Source: Daldinia sp. FL1419
Taxonomy: Eukaryota; Ascomycota; Sordariomycetes; Xylariales; Hypoxylaceae
Assembly (NCBI GenBank): GCA_025201765.1
Contig: MU623353.1
Span: 310,001-374,000 of the forward strand
Direction: 5' to 3'
DNA: 64,000 bases
Shown: one piece after another, positions 12,188 through 24,134 of the stretch
Layout of the letters: each line of letters begins with the position of its first letter
Position numbering within the stretch: the first letter of the stretch is position 1
Program-made: the position numbers and the translations under genes
The notes under the pieces: generated by a model
Told to the model about the DNA's origin: nothing
Databases searched by the model: none
The model's input: only the letters and a program-made list of their open reading frames with translations

Positions 12188-12541
12188 ATAGCGAAAATAG
12201 ATGCATTCGCGGCCGTGGGACTTGCATCGAATATTTTACAGCTTATTGAAGTCACCACTAAAAATACGGTCAACATGCCAGCAAGCCCCGTCGTGATAAA
12301 ACAGCTTTCAAGCCCATATGGATCAAGAAGGAAATACCAGAAATGACCAATAGGCCGGACTTCTTTAGAAACCAACTTACTCTCTACTATGTCTTCCAGA
12401 GTAGACAGATACAATTGGACCAAGTAGCACGACAATCAACTACAGGTGATATACAGGCAGTACTCGCAGAGCTGAAATCGTACATTCAGTCAAGGAGACA
12501 CATGATGAAAATGCACTATCCTATGCTCAAGCAGAACAGAT
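12188..12541 (+). pseudogene. Decayed N-terminal domain of an NLR/NACHT-type protein
   Basis: Two consecutive + strand frames each resemble part of the N-terminal helical domain common before fungal NACHT proteins. The first (12188-12325) reads IAKIDAFAAVGLASNILQLI, and its expected start ATG is ATA. The second, in another frame, contains FKPIWIKKEIPEM, RPDFFRNQLTLYYVFQSRQI, DIQAVLAELKSYI and RRHMMKMHYP before a stop at 12541. The residues between the early helix and FKPIW are shortened relative to intact relatives. No NACHT domain follows. The missing start, frameshift and truncation mark it as a relic rather than a gene. The family assignment is from remembered resemblance, not a search. 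Confidence 0.6.
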
Positions 12542-12984
12542 GAGACGCTGACAAGGCTACCGGAGATCTGACGAGTGAAATCGAGGTGCATCAGGGGGCG
12601 TCTGGTTTTGACTTTATAAGATTCGAATTTGGTGAGTTCTCGACGAGAACTGGAAGGGATTAATGGTAGACTTACGAATTGAAGTTTTCAAGATCATCAT
12701 ACATGGCCCATCCGAACCAATATTCCTAAATCCAAACTTAACACTTCTCAATAACTCATATATACCGTAAGATCGTTTGCATAATTCTGATGCCTCGAAG
12801 TAGTTGTACAAGAAGTGACCTCCTTCGCTATGATATTTCCTCACAACGCCAAAACATGTCAATCTACCCCGCCCCCTTTTCTTCATCATCATCCCTTTCC
12901 ATCTTAACCAAATCCTTAACAATAGAGGAAAATATTTTGGATATAACCTCAAACCTAAGCTCTTATTAACTTAGGTGAAGTGCT
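12542..12984. other. Spacer, no supported gene
   Basis: This lies between the NLR relic and the 3' end of the PAF-acetylhydrolase-like gene. An open minus-strand frame (12614-12952) has no recognisable motif and a composition typical of chance frames. It may include further unrecognisable debris of the NLR relic. Confidence 0.4.
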
Positions 12985-14861
12985 TTATACAGTATTAACA
13001 TTAGCTTTTTGCTTCACCACATCCTCCTCTGTGGCACGGGGCTCAATAATGTCCGCCATCTGAGTCTCCTGGTTCTCCGCCGCTTCGGTGCCCGCCTTAA
13101 CTTCACCATTTTCATCTACCACTTGACCCATACCCACAATATCGATCCAGCGCCATGCGTCCACAGTCTCATGTCCGCTGCGGTCTAAAATCGCCTTGTC
13201 GTCGTGAATACCATCTTCGAGACTTCTATCCCCAACTTCCACTTCGTGATTCTTATCCCCACTTTCGTTTTCCCGTACGTCTTGACTAGTTGTCGCGTCA
13301 CCGTCAGCATCGTCGACGGTTGTATTTCTTGTTATGTTACTATCTAAAGTCTTCCCTACAAAAGCGCCATCAATCAGGTCCCCTATCCACGTACGTGCGA
13401 CTGGCACGCCGTTCGCACGCAGGACCTGTAGTATCGCACGGCGATTTAGGCGGAGAGCCCGTTCGGGTTCCTCGGAGCCGAAGACCTGGCGAGTGAGTCG
13501 CGGAAACAATACCCCGAAATCTGATTGGGATAAGTGCGCCGAGCGCTCTACGAAAAAGAAATACGGCTCGGGGAGCTTAACGCCGGAGGCATTATCTTCG
13601 TAGAAAGCGGTGGCTTGGACCGTGGGTGCTGATGGGTCTGGTGATAGTGCCCGCGCCGCAGCGTGCAAATGATCTTTCCACTTAAAGAAATCTTCCGATT
13701 CGATCGCGAGAAGCGCGTTGCCGCCTGGCGACGAAGACTTGTCGGCGGCGTATACAGGGAGTGGAAGGTCGAAGAGGGCCTTTGTGGTGTCAGCTAGGAG
13801 AGGGAAACACCACATATCGAGGAGGATGGCGATGTTGCGCGGCGTGATTTGCTTGTATATAGAAGAGTCGCGAGATGGTACGTATAGCTGCTCGGGCATG
13901 GCTTCGAGTTCCGGACGGCCGGTGTAGAATACGGATTTGAGAAACTGAACCATCGTAGCAGAACCAAAACTGTGGCCGGCGAAGATAATACTGCCTGGTT
14001 CGTGGACGTGTAGTTTGCCGATAAATGGAGAAAGAGAAGGGGTGCTCTTGTTTAGATTCGTAAGAGGCGAGCCCTTGTCGATGCCTAGTATAGCCTCGTG
14101 AATCAAGCCCATCTCCCATAATCTTATCCTGAGCTGATCGTTGCGTAGAGCGTATACCTCGTCCGTGGCGACGTGGGCTATGCGGTTATAGGGTACCATG
14201 CGCCGCGTATTACGTACGAAGTATCGGTCTTGTTCGGAGGGAATGCGGATATAAGACGCTACGGCGCTGCCATCGCGATGCTCAGGACATATAACTACGA
14301 CACCATGTGAAGCTAGCGAGCCCACTATCTGTGAATATGCGTTTCTACTACCACCTAAACCGTGGGAAAAGATGGCTGTCGGCCACCGTTTGTTCGGGGT
14401 ATTAGGTTCGAGTACCGGCGCATTCTTAACAACGGGGATCGAGGTATAATGTAGGTGTCTTGGGAGAAAGCTACATCGAGGTTTGTGTAAGTTTGTGTCT
14501 GATGCCTTGTCGTGGTAGGAGTCTAGTGGACTTACGAGATGGCTTCTGCTAGTAATTGACCTATTCCTAGGAACTGGATGTAGGCAGACAGATGTTCACG
14601 TTGGGGAGCCGGTAGCCATGTTATGCGTTTACCTTGGGCATCCGGATGTGCCGGATAAAATATTCGGAATTGTACCGTCTCTATATCGGCTGCGTTAGTC
14701 GGTGCCGGGGCCGGCGATTCGAGCTCTGAGACTGGGATCTCAACGTCAACGGTGCCGACCTTGTAAGGTCCCGTGTACTCGGGAAACCCGGGAATCGGAT
14801 TCAGTCGCGACAGGAGCGAACTCCATTTGTCGGTTCTCGAAGGATTGACAGGTTGCGCCAT
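12985..14861 (-). CDS. PAF acetylhydrolase-like phospholipase A2 (alpha/beta hydrolase)
   Basis: Two exons, 14536-14861 and 12985-14470, joined by a 65-bp GT-AG intron, give 603 residues. The intron join restores the conserved strand and oxyanion region (AIFSHGLGGSRNAYSQ), which runs directly into GVVVICPEHRDGSA. The nucleophile elbow is FAGHSFGSATM (GxSxG). The acid is probably the Asp in LLDMWCFPL and the base the His in SAHLSQSDFG. These are the marks of the plasma PAF-acetylhydrolase/isoform II family, which hydrolyses short or oxidised sn-2 acyl groups of phospholipids. No signal peptide is evident with the chosen ATG (MAQPVNPS), so it is probably intracellular. The last 120 or so residues are acidic and look disordered. 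The upstream frame is open past this ATG, so a somewhat longer N-terminus is possible. Confidence 0.88.
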
Positions 14862-16122
14862 GGATCGATATCGGCAACTTTCGGTGTTGTAATCGACTCC
14901 GTGAGAATGTTGAGTGACGAAAAAACAATTCGTAACGAGAGATGTGATTGCGCCCAACCTCGAAAGTTCGAGTTGCTATAACTAACTAACTTAACTAGTT
15001 ATAGTAAAAAGAATGAGGGAAAATTCAAAAGTATAACTTTTAGCCCGTTTGAGAAAAAGTCTATTTAGGTACTCAAGATTTCGTCCGAAGAACATTAGTA
15101 AAGAGGCAAGATTAAGGGCTCGCCGGCGCTAAGGGAAAATATAGTGTTACAGTAGTTGACCAAGCATAGCCTCGTCGCTTTGCTTCGAGGTTACCTCTTT
15201 CGGAAGTTGTATCTAATTATAAGAGTATATTGGCAGGTCTTGAATCTATTACAAACAATTCTGAGAAATACGTATATAACGTCAAAAGAGTAGCAAGAAT
15301 AAGAAATTTTTGAAAAGTAGATTATAGGAGGAAGATATTATGTGTGCAAGTAAGTCTATGTTAGGTGAGAAAATGGGTATGACGGAAGTCGGCAGCTAAA
15401 CAAAAAAAAAAGCCTAGGACATGTAAAAGTTGGTTAACTGGTTCAACCAATAGTAGCCTACAATTCCTCGGCTTCCTCAGTTGTTTTTAGCTGGCTAACA
15501 CGTCACCACTCTTGTCACCTCAGCCACGAGTTCTTCTCTCTATTTAGATCGACTTCCTAACCCCTTAATATTTATATAGAAATAGCATTATCGTGCTAGA
15601 ATATATCCTCGAATTGGTGGAATATTCAACACACGGCAAGTCGCGTGCTCTCAATGCAAAACTTTCAAAAATTAGTCTTTGTCCAGCCAGGTTGTCTACC
15701 TAGGTACCTACTAACCCACCTTAGCCAGCCTAGTGCACTCCTAAAAAACTTACCATTGCCGTGGGCCAGCTAAGCCCTTAGTTGCATCATTCTGCATTTA
15801 CATGTGAAAAGGTTCCTGGTCCTTGAGTTCCTGCGGGCGACGATCACTGCCTAGGTTACCTATCGGGCATTACACCACTACAATTAAACATGTAAAGACA
15901 GACGCATCTATCTAGCCAGAGTGTTTATTTGATCGATCATAGAGGTCCCCAAGTATTAGTCCATTCCGATTATGGATGTAGAAAGCTACTACTTATCTAA
16001 AAACAAAGCTCTACATTACTAGATTCCACCTAAGCACCTAGACACCAAGTCATCCGGAATCTATCTTGATACATCCGATTATACATGATTTGGTCTAAAT
16101 ACCAAACACTGGGAAGTTCACT
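14862..16122. other. Intergenic region, no supported gene
   Basis: This lies between the 5' end of the PAF-acetylhydrolase-like gene and the 3' end of the aminopeptidase gene. It is fairly AT-rich with CCTAGGTACCTA motifs near 15700. Both strands carry stops throughout, and no RNA gene was recognised. Confidence 0.5.
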
Positions 16123-17931
16123 TCATTGCCATTCGGCATCCACCTTCTCCCACCTATCAAGGAATCCTTTGAAAAACTTGACACCCAAACCAGGATCTAG
16201 AGAACCACATGTCGCACGGATAGAGTGCATGCTAAGCTGGGCCATTCCAGCATCCGCAGCTTTAACACCCATTGCACTACTCAACATAGGTCCAACCGTA
16301 CCACCGCTTCGAGAGTCGTTCCGGATTTGGAAAACTTGTGGTGTACAATCGCTAAGTTCAGCAACTCTAGTAAGTATCGCAGTCGATACCGAATCTGTAG
16401 TCATGTGACCATTGCTATCCGCGGCAATAGTAATTCCAACGTTGAGACGAGGTGCATGCCCGTCTAGGTATCGAGATAAGAAGTTGGGGTTTACAGCGTG
16501 CGTGACATCGGCCGAGACGAGGAATGACTGTGCGTACGTTTGGCCTAAGACGCCGGGTCCAAACGTCTTGTCCTCTCCGCATAGCGACTCGACGGTCCTC
16601 TCAATTACAGAGGGGAGGAAATTGCCCCTTGCGCCTTGACGTAAAAGCGAACCAATCTCCTCGTCGTCGAAAAGCGCGACCAGCTTTATGACACCGTCGT
16701 CGTCGTTTGAGTCCGAGGCCAGCAGGGCTTGGAATGCGGCCCAAGAGCAGAGCTTATCGTCGATGCGACCAGCAAAGATAAACTCCTTATCTAACCCGCC
16801 AACAGTTGCGGGTTGGAGGTCAAAGAGCTCTAATTCCCAATTCACGATTTGTGAGTAGTCTTTGAGGCCCAGCCGTTTTGAGATTAGCTGAACAAGCTTT
16901 GGAGGCTGAGTAGCAATAAATGAGCCAGCCGGTCCTAAGGGCTCGGCTGGCTTAGCATCCGAGGACGAGACATCGGAATTGTCGAGTCCAATTATTGGAA
17001 CTGCTTCCGTCTCCTTATTTTGTTGGCCTAGCATGCCCACACCAAAATGGGGAGCAAGTGTTGGTATACGAGCGACTATATCCAATCAGCATCAAGAACC
17101 ATATGTTTGCTTACGGTGTACTCACTTGGCCAATCAAGCTGAACAAGCTGACTTGAGGTCTTGCCGGATTCGTCCCGTACAATAACTCGACCTCCGATAC
17201 TAAGATCTCTATCCCACCAAGTCTCATTAATCCCACCCGCGTACGGAGCAACTCCCAGTTGAATATACCCAGCCTTGGTTGGCTTCTTGCTAACGGGTTT
17301 TAACCTTGCGGTTAGAGCATCGATATGACCCGCAATCATGGCTACACCATTGCCAGGCTTGTATGCCTTTCCAACGGTAAAGCCGATAATAGAGGTACCA
17401 TTACGAGTTACGAAGTACTTGCCCCCAGCTTTGAGCTTCCCAGACCAGTCATCTCGCGCAGGGAGCTTGTAATATTTAGCTTAACCATTTAAAATAAACA
17501 TCAACTCGAGTACCAACCTCCTTGTAGCCAAGAGCGTTTAACTTTTGTTTGAAGTAGCCGACGGAATGGAACACGGTAGGATTCTCTTGGAGGAACTTGC
17601 AGAAGGGCTCAGTAAAAGCCTCGGGTTTTGATGCTAGAATTTTGCACGTAGCACATTCCTGAGCATCGCTTTCGACTATAATCGCACCGGCTCGCCTGTC
17701 TTTTGATATACCCCGCAGGCAAGAATTGCAAAGTGACACGGGCCCGGAGCGAGCTAGGTCACCGACGACGAACGCCTTCGCGGCATCAGATACAGCCGAC
17801 TCGGCATCAAATTCGGAGGGGTTGGCGAAGCTCGATAATCGGGAAGTGCTTAAAGCATTCGTCGCGGCCTCGCTTCGGAGAGACAAGTTGGAGGTGCGCT
17901 GGCGCAGGGAGTCGGGTGTGTGTCGCGTCAT
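16123..17931 (-). CDS. Aspartyl aminopeptidase, M18 metallopeptidase
   Basis: Three exons (17518-17931, 17126-17465 and 16123-17075) give 568 residues. M18 enzymes remove N-terminal acidic residues using two zinc ions, in the cytosol or vacuole. The ligand and catalytic blocks are all present in order: GHIDALTARLKP (His), FAGRIDDKLCSW (Asp), LFDDEEIGS (catalytic Glu pair), LVSADVTHAVNP (Asp) and QLSMHSIRATCG (His), plus the family-typical RNDSRSGGTVGP. Length is slightly above the usual 480-520, mainly from an N-terminal extension (about 40 residues) and an inserted CNSCLRGISKDRRAG/CATCKI segment near residues 60-95. That segment contains two CxxC pairs not expected in the family. The first intron uses a weak donor (GTTGGT), so residues near 138 are the least certain part. 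Confidence 0.9.
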
Positions 17932-19232
17932 GGTTAAGAGGGATATGAAATTGGTTCAAGTTCTAGTTCGAATTCGTAGTCCACCAAGTGAGCGAGTAGA
18001 ATGGGATAGGGGCCTCTACTTAGGATACCTATCGTTCAGGTAAAAGAGCGGTAAGTCGACTTCGAAATGAGAGAGGGATAGGAGGACAGATAGGAGGTTG
18101 GGGATGATGAAATCAAGCACGGCGCAACTATGTAGGTACTAGGCAACCCGGCAGCCCGGCATCGCAGACGCTAAGATTGCGACAGATAAGACATTGCATC
18201 AGCTGCCAATTCCAGATGACCCAGCTCGGAGCCTCAAGTGCCACTTACACAGGTATTGTACACAGACGCGCTAAGCCTTCTCCCCGGACCCATTAGGTAT
18301 GTTCCGCCTAATGGTACCCCTATAAGAGGTACTAACCTAACCTAGCAGGTGTGCCCCACTCCTACCTCTAGCACTGGGCAGTTGCGCTAATACATCTACG
18401 TTTTCCCCTTGGAAATACCTACCTAAGTAACCGTTAGTTATTATGACTCCTAAAGTCTAAAGTATAAGAAGATTACCTAGGTTAACTTGGGGCATAGGCA
18501 ATATGTATAGGAAGGAAAGAGGTCATCTCTTTAGCCCTAGATTGACTTCGTACTTAATACTACCTAACTAACCATAATAAGCTTCCAAGGTTATAAATAG
18601 GTAGTCACATCTCATTCCTTCACTAGAATTTCGCATTTCTAACCTTCTGATACTGTTGATCGAGTCTCTAGGAGGTATATACCTTTAAACTAAATCTGTC
18701 GAGACGCGAAGCTTAGATTTATAAACCTAATACGGACACCCATTTAGCTTATACGTATTGTTTAACAAACGAGAAATACAACTCTTAGCCAAGCTTCTAA
18801 CAGGTAGTCAATTGGGATAGTTATGTATAATTGTTCACAATACGTTTTCGCCCGAAGTTTGAGCTGACGCCATCATGGACACCATGGATGTCATGGATAG
18901 AACGAACCGTCCAAGGGGAGAAAGCGATTGCAGCATCTGGTGGATTTCGTCCACTTATATGAGGATAAGTTGCCCGAAATAGGTCAGCTTCTTGACCTCG
19001 CATTCTTCCACCATGATTGAATAGGACCCGGGCCCGAGGTGGCTGCACGATATTTATGGCGCGATACTTCAACGTGATCTAGAGCGTCCTATCGGGAATA
19101 ACGGCCAACGACTCGCATATTATTACCTACTGGTAGTAATATATATTCTCGACACATCATGACTTATATAGAGAGCCTCTCACCCTGTTATGAAGAACGT
19201 CCCTAGTGCTTCCGTGCCACTCCAATCTCCAA
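17932..19232. other. Divergent promoter region, no supported gene
   Basis: This separates the minus-strand aminopeptidase from the plus-strand P450 and should contain both promoters. It has several TACCTA/TAGGTA motifs near 18130, 18415-18490 and 18595-18605. A minus-strand open frame at 18821-19072 shows no family resemblance. Confidence 0.5.
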
Positions 19233-21225
19233 ATGGATGTCCTTATCTGCAGTGGTCTTGCAGCCTTAGAGCTGTCGGCACTCCAGCATAGCAGGGAATT
19301 TGACACCTTGGTAATGTTTAGCAGGTTTACTACTATATTCGCCATACAATACGCAGCGCTAAAGTTTTACCGTATTATACTATACCCGAACCTTTTTTCG
19401 CCCCTGAGACACCTACCAGGACCAAAAGTACGTTACGAACCAAGTCCCTCTTATCGCTCAATGTGGATTTTATTCTGACTTCATGATTAGGACCATAACC
19501 TAGTCCTTGGACAAGAAGTGAAAAAATTCCGAGCTGATGGACCTGCTAGCGTCCAACTGCAGTGGATGCGCAAATGGCCAGACGCGCCGTTTATTAGATA
19601 CGTCTCGTTTGCTGGTAAGGAGGTTCTATTAGTGAACAGTTTAGCTGCACACAAAGCTATTCTCCAGACACACGTCTATGATTTCGTGAAACCGCCATTC
19701 TTCGCGCGATTAGTTGGAGAGATCACGGGCGTAGGCCTATTATTCTCAGAAGGAGAGGCTCATAAACGCGAACGAAGGCTGTTGGCTGGCCCCTTTTCAG
19801 TTCCGAGCATGAGAAAGCTTTTGCCCGTCTTTCAGACAAAGGCCAAAGCCCTTTCGAAAAATTTCGAACAAATACTCGGTGAAAATGCATACGCAACTTT
19901 AAAAGGTACTGTATTGATCAAATGCTGATATCGGAATCTACGTTTTGTAAAACTGATCTCTTTCAGCTATTGAGACCTTTTCCGAGTCGACTATGGATAC
20001 TATAGGTGTAACTGTTCTAGGAATTGAATTAGACACTTTATCATCGATGTATCCGTTGGGTTTCCAGGAACTTTACGATCGAGTACTTCACCAAGGGCCT
20101 CTAGGCCAGCTTATTTGGGTCGTCAACGCGTTTCTCCCAGTACGAAGTATCGTTCCCTTAGAAGCAAATCGTAAATTCATCCAAACCACTACAGACTTAA
20201 GACAGATGCTGCGGGATATTATCCAGCGGCGTGTAGCGGACCTAGCTAATGGGACTTTTAAAAGAGAAAAGGGAGAGTCAAGGGATCTTCTCACGTATAT
20301 GTTAGAAGAAGCCGAAATGCGTCGGCAGGAAACGGGGAAAGACATTTGGTCTATAAACGACATAATTGGCCACGTGAGTGCCTACCTATTCTACCAGTTC
20401 AATGTCCTAAGGCTGATATGATTGACGCCTTCCAGCTTCTAAATTTCACATCTGCAGGTTCGTCTTACTTCTGATCCGTTGCATCAATGCTCTGGGCTTC
20501 GTAGTTTTAACATATAATCACTTAATTAGGCCACGAGAGTACCGCAGCAACTTTATCGTGGTCTCTTTATGTCCTCGCAATAAACCCTGATGTGCAAGAT
20601 CGACTACGATCGGAGATCAACTCCCTATTAAAAACCTACCGGGAACCGGATTATGATTTGATTTCTTCCTTGCCGTACCTACACAATTTTGTTCGTGAGA
20701 TACTTCGTGTCTACCCTCCATGTGGGTTTCCTTACCCCTTTATTCCTAAAAACATCTTTATTTCCGCTAGCTAAACTATACTTCATAGCATATATGGCAC
20801 AGCGCGAAGCTACTAGGGATCTTGTGATAGAAGGAGTATTCATACCTAAAGGTACACAAATCGACCTTAATATACCGCTCGTGCACCAACATCCGTTAGT
20901 CTGGGGTCCGGACGCAGGGGTATTTGACCCAGACCGCTGGGACCAGCTAACGGGCAACGCTGCTACACCGTTTGCGTTTGAAGCTTTCCTCCAGGGCCCT
21001 AGAACCTGCCCCGGCCGCAATTTTGCTCTCATAGAAGTTAAGGCTGTCCTTATCGAGCTAATCCCGCAGTGGCGCTTCCTCGGCATCGAGCGGCAGGACG
21101 GAGAACTACTATCCTCTGGAGAAGAACGGATTGGCAGGGGTGTCAAACTAGCAAACCCGAGTTTAACTTATAGGCCAGCCGATGAGTTGTTGGTGAGGTT
21201 TGGGCGAGTTGAAGGGCAATTTTGA
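19233..21225 (+). CDS. Cytochrome P450 monooxygenase (CYP3/CYP4-like layout)
   Basis: Six exons give 555 residues: 19233-19427, 19491-19905, 19967-20373, 20436-20457, 20530-20721 and 20789-21225. Phases match throughout. Exon 4 is only 22 bases and codes the start of the I-helix, which reads NFTSAGHESTAATLSW after joining (the AGxxT oxygen pocket). Other marks are the proline hinge LRHLPGPK, the C-helix region HKRERRLLAGPFS, the K-helix VREILRVYPP (ExxR), FDPDRW (PERF block) and the heme loop FLQGPRTCPGRNFA. A hydrophobic N-terminus around residues 30-50 suggests an ER anchor. The last intron (20722-20788) uses donor GTGGGT and acceptor TAG; it was chosen because it restores PP..REATRDLVIEG. 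The substrate is unknown and no clustered synthase is visible. Confidence 0.88.
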
Positions 21226-22159
21226 GACTCAAGCATGGGGTACAGAGTCCAGGGAAGCAAGGGCGGAAGACTTCAAGCTATTGTGATAGCTTTATTAGAA
21301 TGCCCTATCATGATAGAAATGTATACACTTTCTATTGACGCATTTGTCCCTCATATTTCGATTTAGGGTGCATTTGGGAATCTTCCTTTACATCTTAAGA
21401 ACGCGATACCCACTAACATGATCGGTCAGGCATTTCCATCAACATGTGTATTGGCCACCTCTTTATTCGCTTTACATTTAATCACTACCAGCAACTAGGG
21501 GCTACGATTATACAGCCTAGAGAATAATGTTATATCTCCAGCACGGCAAAGAGCGGAAAAAAGAAAGAAAAGTAAAAAATAAATAACATACAACACCGGG
21601 GATTCGCCGGTCGTCACCGACCCGACTACTGATCCGGCGGTATCTGGCTTGTCTATGGGAGAGCGGACGGGATCCCGAATTTTCCAGATCCTATGGTCGT
21701 ATGTGATAGTTTGAGCTGTTGTTAGGGTATATACACCTCGAAAGTTGGATTGCCGTCGTGAGATCGTCAACGTTGAAAGGGGGTGGACCCACTCTCCGTC
21801 GGTGTTGATTAGGAGTTAAAAACTTGATTAGAATGGAAGGAAAATATTTGAATTGGTAGTAAATTCCGAAGTTTGGAATAAACTGATCTTGTCTTAGGTG
21901 GAATTCGTTATGTTGGCTACTTCATAGGTAGGTAGGCAGGTAGGTATCTAAGTAATCGGGATGTCACGATGCGAAAAGAGGTAAGAAAACAATCGCACCA
22001 CCTAGGTTAGCGGGCCTAGCAGATGAACAATACCACCATAAGACTTTGATGATGCGTGCTGTTATCTAAATAGGTAAGTTTCTTGTCAAACCGGACATTT
22101 AATAAAGTTCAAGTATAATCCATTTTAATCTTAGTAGTGAGGCACCCAGATTTTATAAG
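21226..22159. other. Spacer before the retrotransposon
   Basis: No gene was recognised. A TAGGTAGGTAGGCAGGTAGGTA tract near 21928-21950 belongs to the dispersed CCTAGGTA motif family. Base composition is still normal up to the element boundary. Confidence 0.5.
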
Positions 22160-22164
22160 GGATA
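22160..22164. repeat. Target-site duplication, left copy (GGATA)
   Basis: The five bases GGATA directly precede the 5' LTR and are repeated exactly after the 3' LTR. A 5-bp duplication is the usual product of Ty3/gypsy integrase. Confidence 0.85.
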
Positions 22165-22325
22165 TGTTACATGACAGATAAGGGCCCACAGGCCCTAGCC
22201 CTAACCCTAGACCCTAGTAATCATATAAGGGCCCACAGGGCTTATATAAAATTATTTAGATCATATTTGTAATATAATTAAAATCTTAAAACAATTATAT
22301 TGAATTTATATATATATATTTGATA
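22165..22325 (+). repeat. 5' long terminal repeat (161 bp)
   Basis: It begins TGTTACATGACAG and ends TTTGATA. It aligns end to end with the 3' LTR, most differences being C/T or G/A transitions. It contains AAGGGCCCACAG twice and a CCCTAGCCCTAACCCTA tract. The terminal TG...CA has become TG...TA in this copy. Confidence 0.88.
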
Positions 22326-24102
22326 ATTGGTAGTTTTAACTTTAACCTTTCGTGGCGGCAAATTGATTAAATTATTTTCTTTTATTTTATTTTTATTTTT
22401 TGTTTTTGTTTGTAATTTTTTTTAATTGTTTTTGGTTTTACGTTATTAATCAATTTTATTGGTGTGTCCCATTTATTTAGAATAGGTTTACATATTATAA
22501 TAGTTATTGTGAAAAAAGTTGTGTTAAATTATTTCCCCTTCACTTTAATAAATCATATATAAATAAAAAGCTTGTATTAAATAATTTAGTTATTTTAGAA
22601 TATTTAGATTATTATTATTTATTTATTAATTAGGTAAAATTTATAAATAATTTTATTAAAATTTATAACTTTATAAGTAAAAATTTTATCTTATTTAACC
22701 TTTTATTTTTATATTTATTTTCTTTTCTTATATATTTAAGGTGGTAATATATTTAATTTATTAATTGTTGTAATTTAGATATACCTAATATTATTTTGTT
22801 AATTTTATTATCCTAATAAATTTAAATTTTACCTGGGTGGTTTTTTTTTAATTATTATTAATTATTAATTAAATTTTAATTTTTAAATTACATAATAATA
22901 ATTTTAAATAAATGATTTTTTTTATTAAATAATTTAAAAAAAAAAAAATTTTTAAAAGTTAATTAAAAAGGTGGAGAAAGAATTATTTGAAATATAAAGA
23001 ATTGTAGGAAGTACCTTAGTCTTCTCCAGAACAACCCCAACTCCTGTTATTAATAATCCCCCCTAGTTTTATAATCTATTTATCCCTAAAAGAACCATCT
23101 TTACTAATTATCCCTACTACCTTATAAGCTTTTTTAATTAACTTTATATCTATTGCCTTGTGTTTGCAAAAAATTAATTTACTTATTTTTAATAAATTAT
23201 TATTTTTTTATTTTAATTAAAAATTACTATCCTATATTAAACATAATTTCATTAAAAATCCTTAAATTTTAAAAAACTTAATTAAATTTTTTTAAATCCT
23301 ATTCAATTAAGATTCCAACTCCAATTCTGATTTACCTTTAATCAGAAAATAACTAACAGGTCTTTTAGCCTAAAGTACTTGGAATATTATAACAGAAATT
23401 CTTTTCCCAAATTCTAACAACAATCTTTTCTTTTTTTTTATTAATAATAATTACAATTTCCTATTTATTAAGGTTAAAAAAACAATAACCAAATTGTAAA
23501 TTAAATTTTCTAAAAGAAATTAATCCTTATAAATTTCTTAAAATTATTAACATTAACAACTTAATTAACCCCCCCAATCCTCTTAATTTCTTTAACCTCC
23601 TCAACTTCTTTAACTTCCTTAACCCCAATAATAATGTTAAATTAAATTATTTTAACTAATAAATGCCAACATTCAAAAGCCCACCCCAATCTTTAAACTT
23701 AAATAACCTAATTTATTTAATGAATTTAAAAATAATTAAAAACTTTTACCTGCCCAACCCCAAATATTTTCGGGATAAGCAAATCCCACCAACAAAAACA
23801 CTAATAGTAATAACCTTTTTATAAAATATAATTCCCCTCCAAAATAACCTAATAATAATATTAACACCCTAATATATACTCTTATTAAAATTCTATAAGT
23901 TAATATAATTAACAACAACCATAATCACCACCAAAATAATAATTGTAATTACTATCAGAATAACAATTATAATTACCATTAGAATAACAATTATAATTAA
24001 TAATAGGATAATAATCATAAACATCAATAAGATAATAACTGTAGTTGCTGGTAGGATAACAATTGTAACTACTGATAAAATAATAATTATAATTATTAGC
24101 AA

Positions 24103-24134
<32 letters not shown>

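Noticed and set aside
12614..12952. A 112-codon minus-strand frame next to the PAF-acetylhydrolase-like gene.
   Set aside because: No motif, and no splice-compatible link to the neighbouring gene.
8515..14861. P450 plus PAF-acetylhydrolase-like gene as a secondary-metabolite cluster.
   Set aside because: No synthase, terpene cyclase, regulator or transporter lies nearby; adjacency alone is not evidence.
18821..19072. Open minus-strand frame just upstream of the second P450.
   Set aside because: No family resemblance and no joining exons; it lies in a divergent promoter region.
24100..24130. AAT triplet run that could be taken for a functional microsatellite or part of a CRISPR-like array.
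   Set aside because: It is simple low-complexity DNA inside the decayed element; there are no spacers and the host is a eukaryote.
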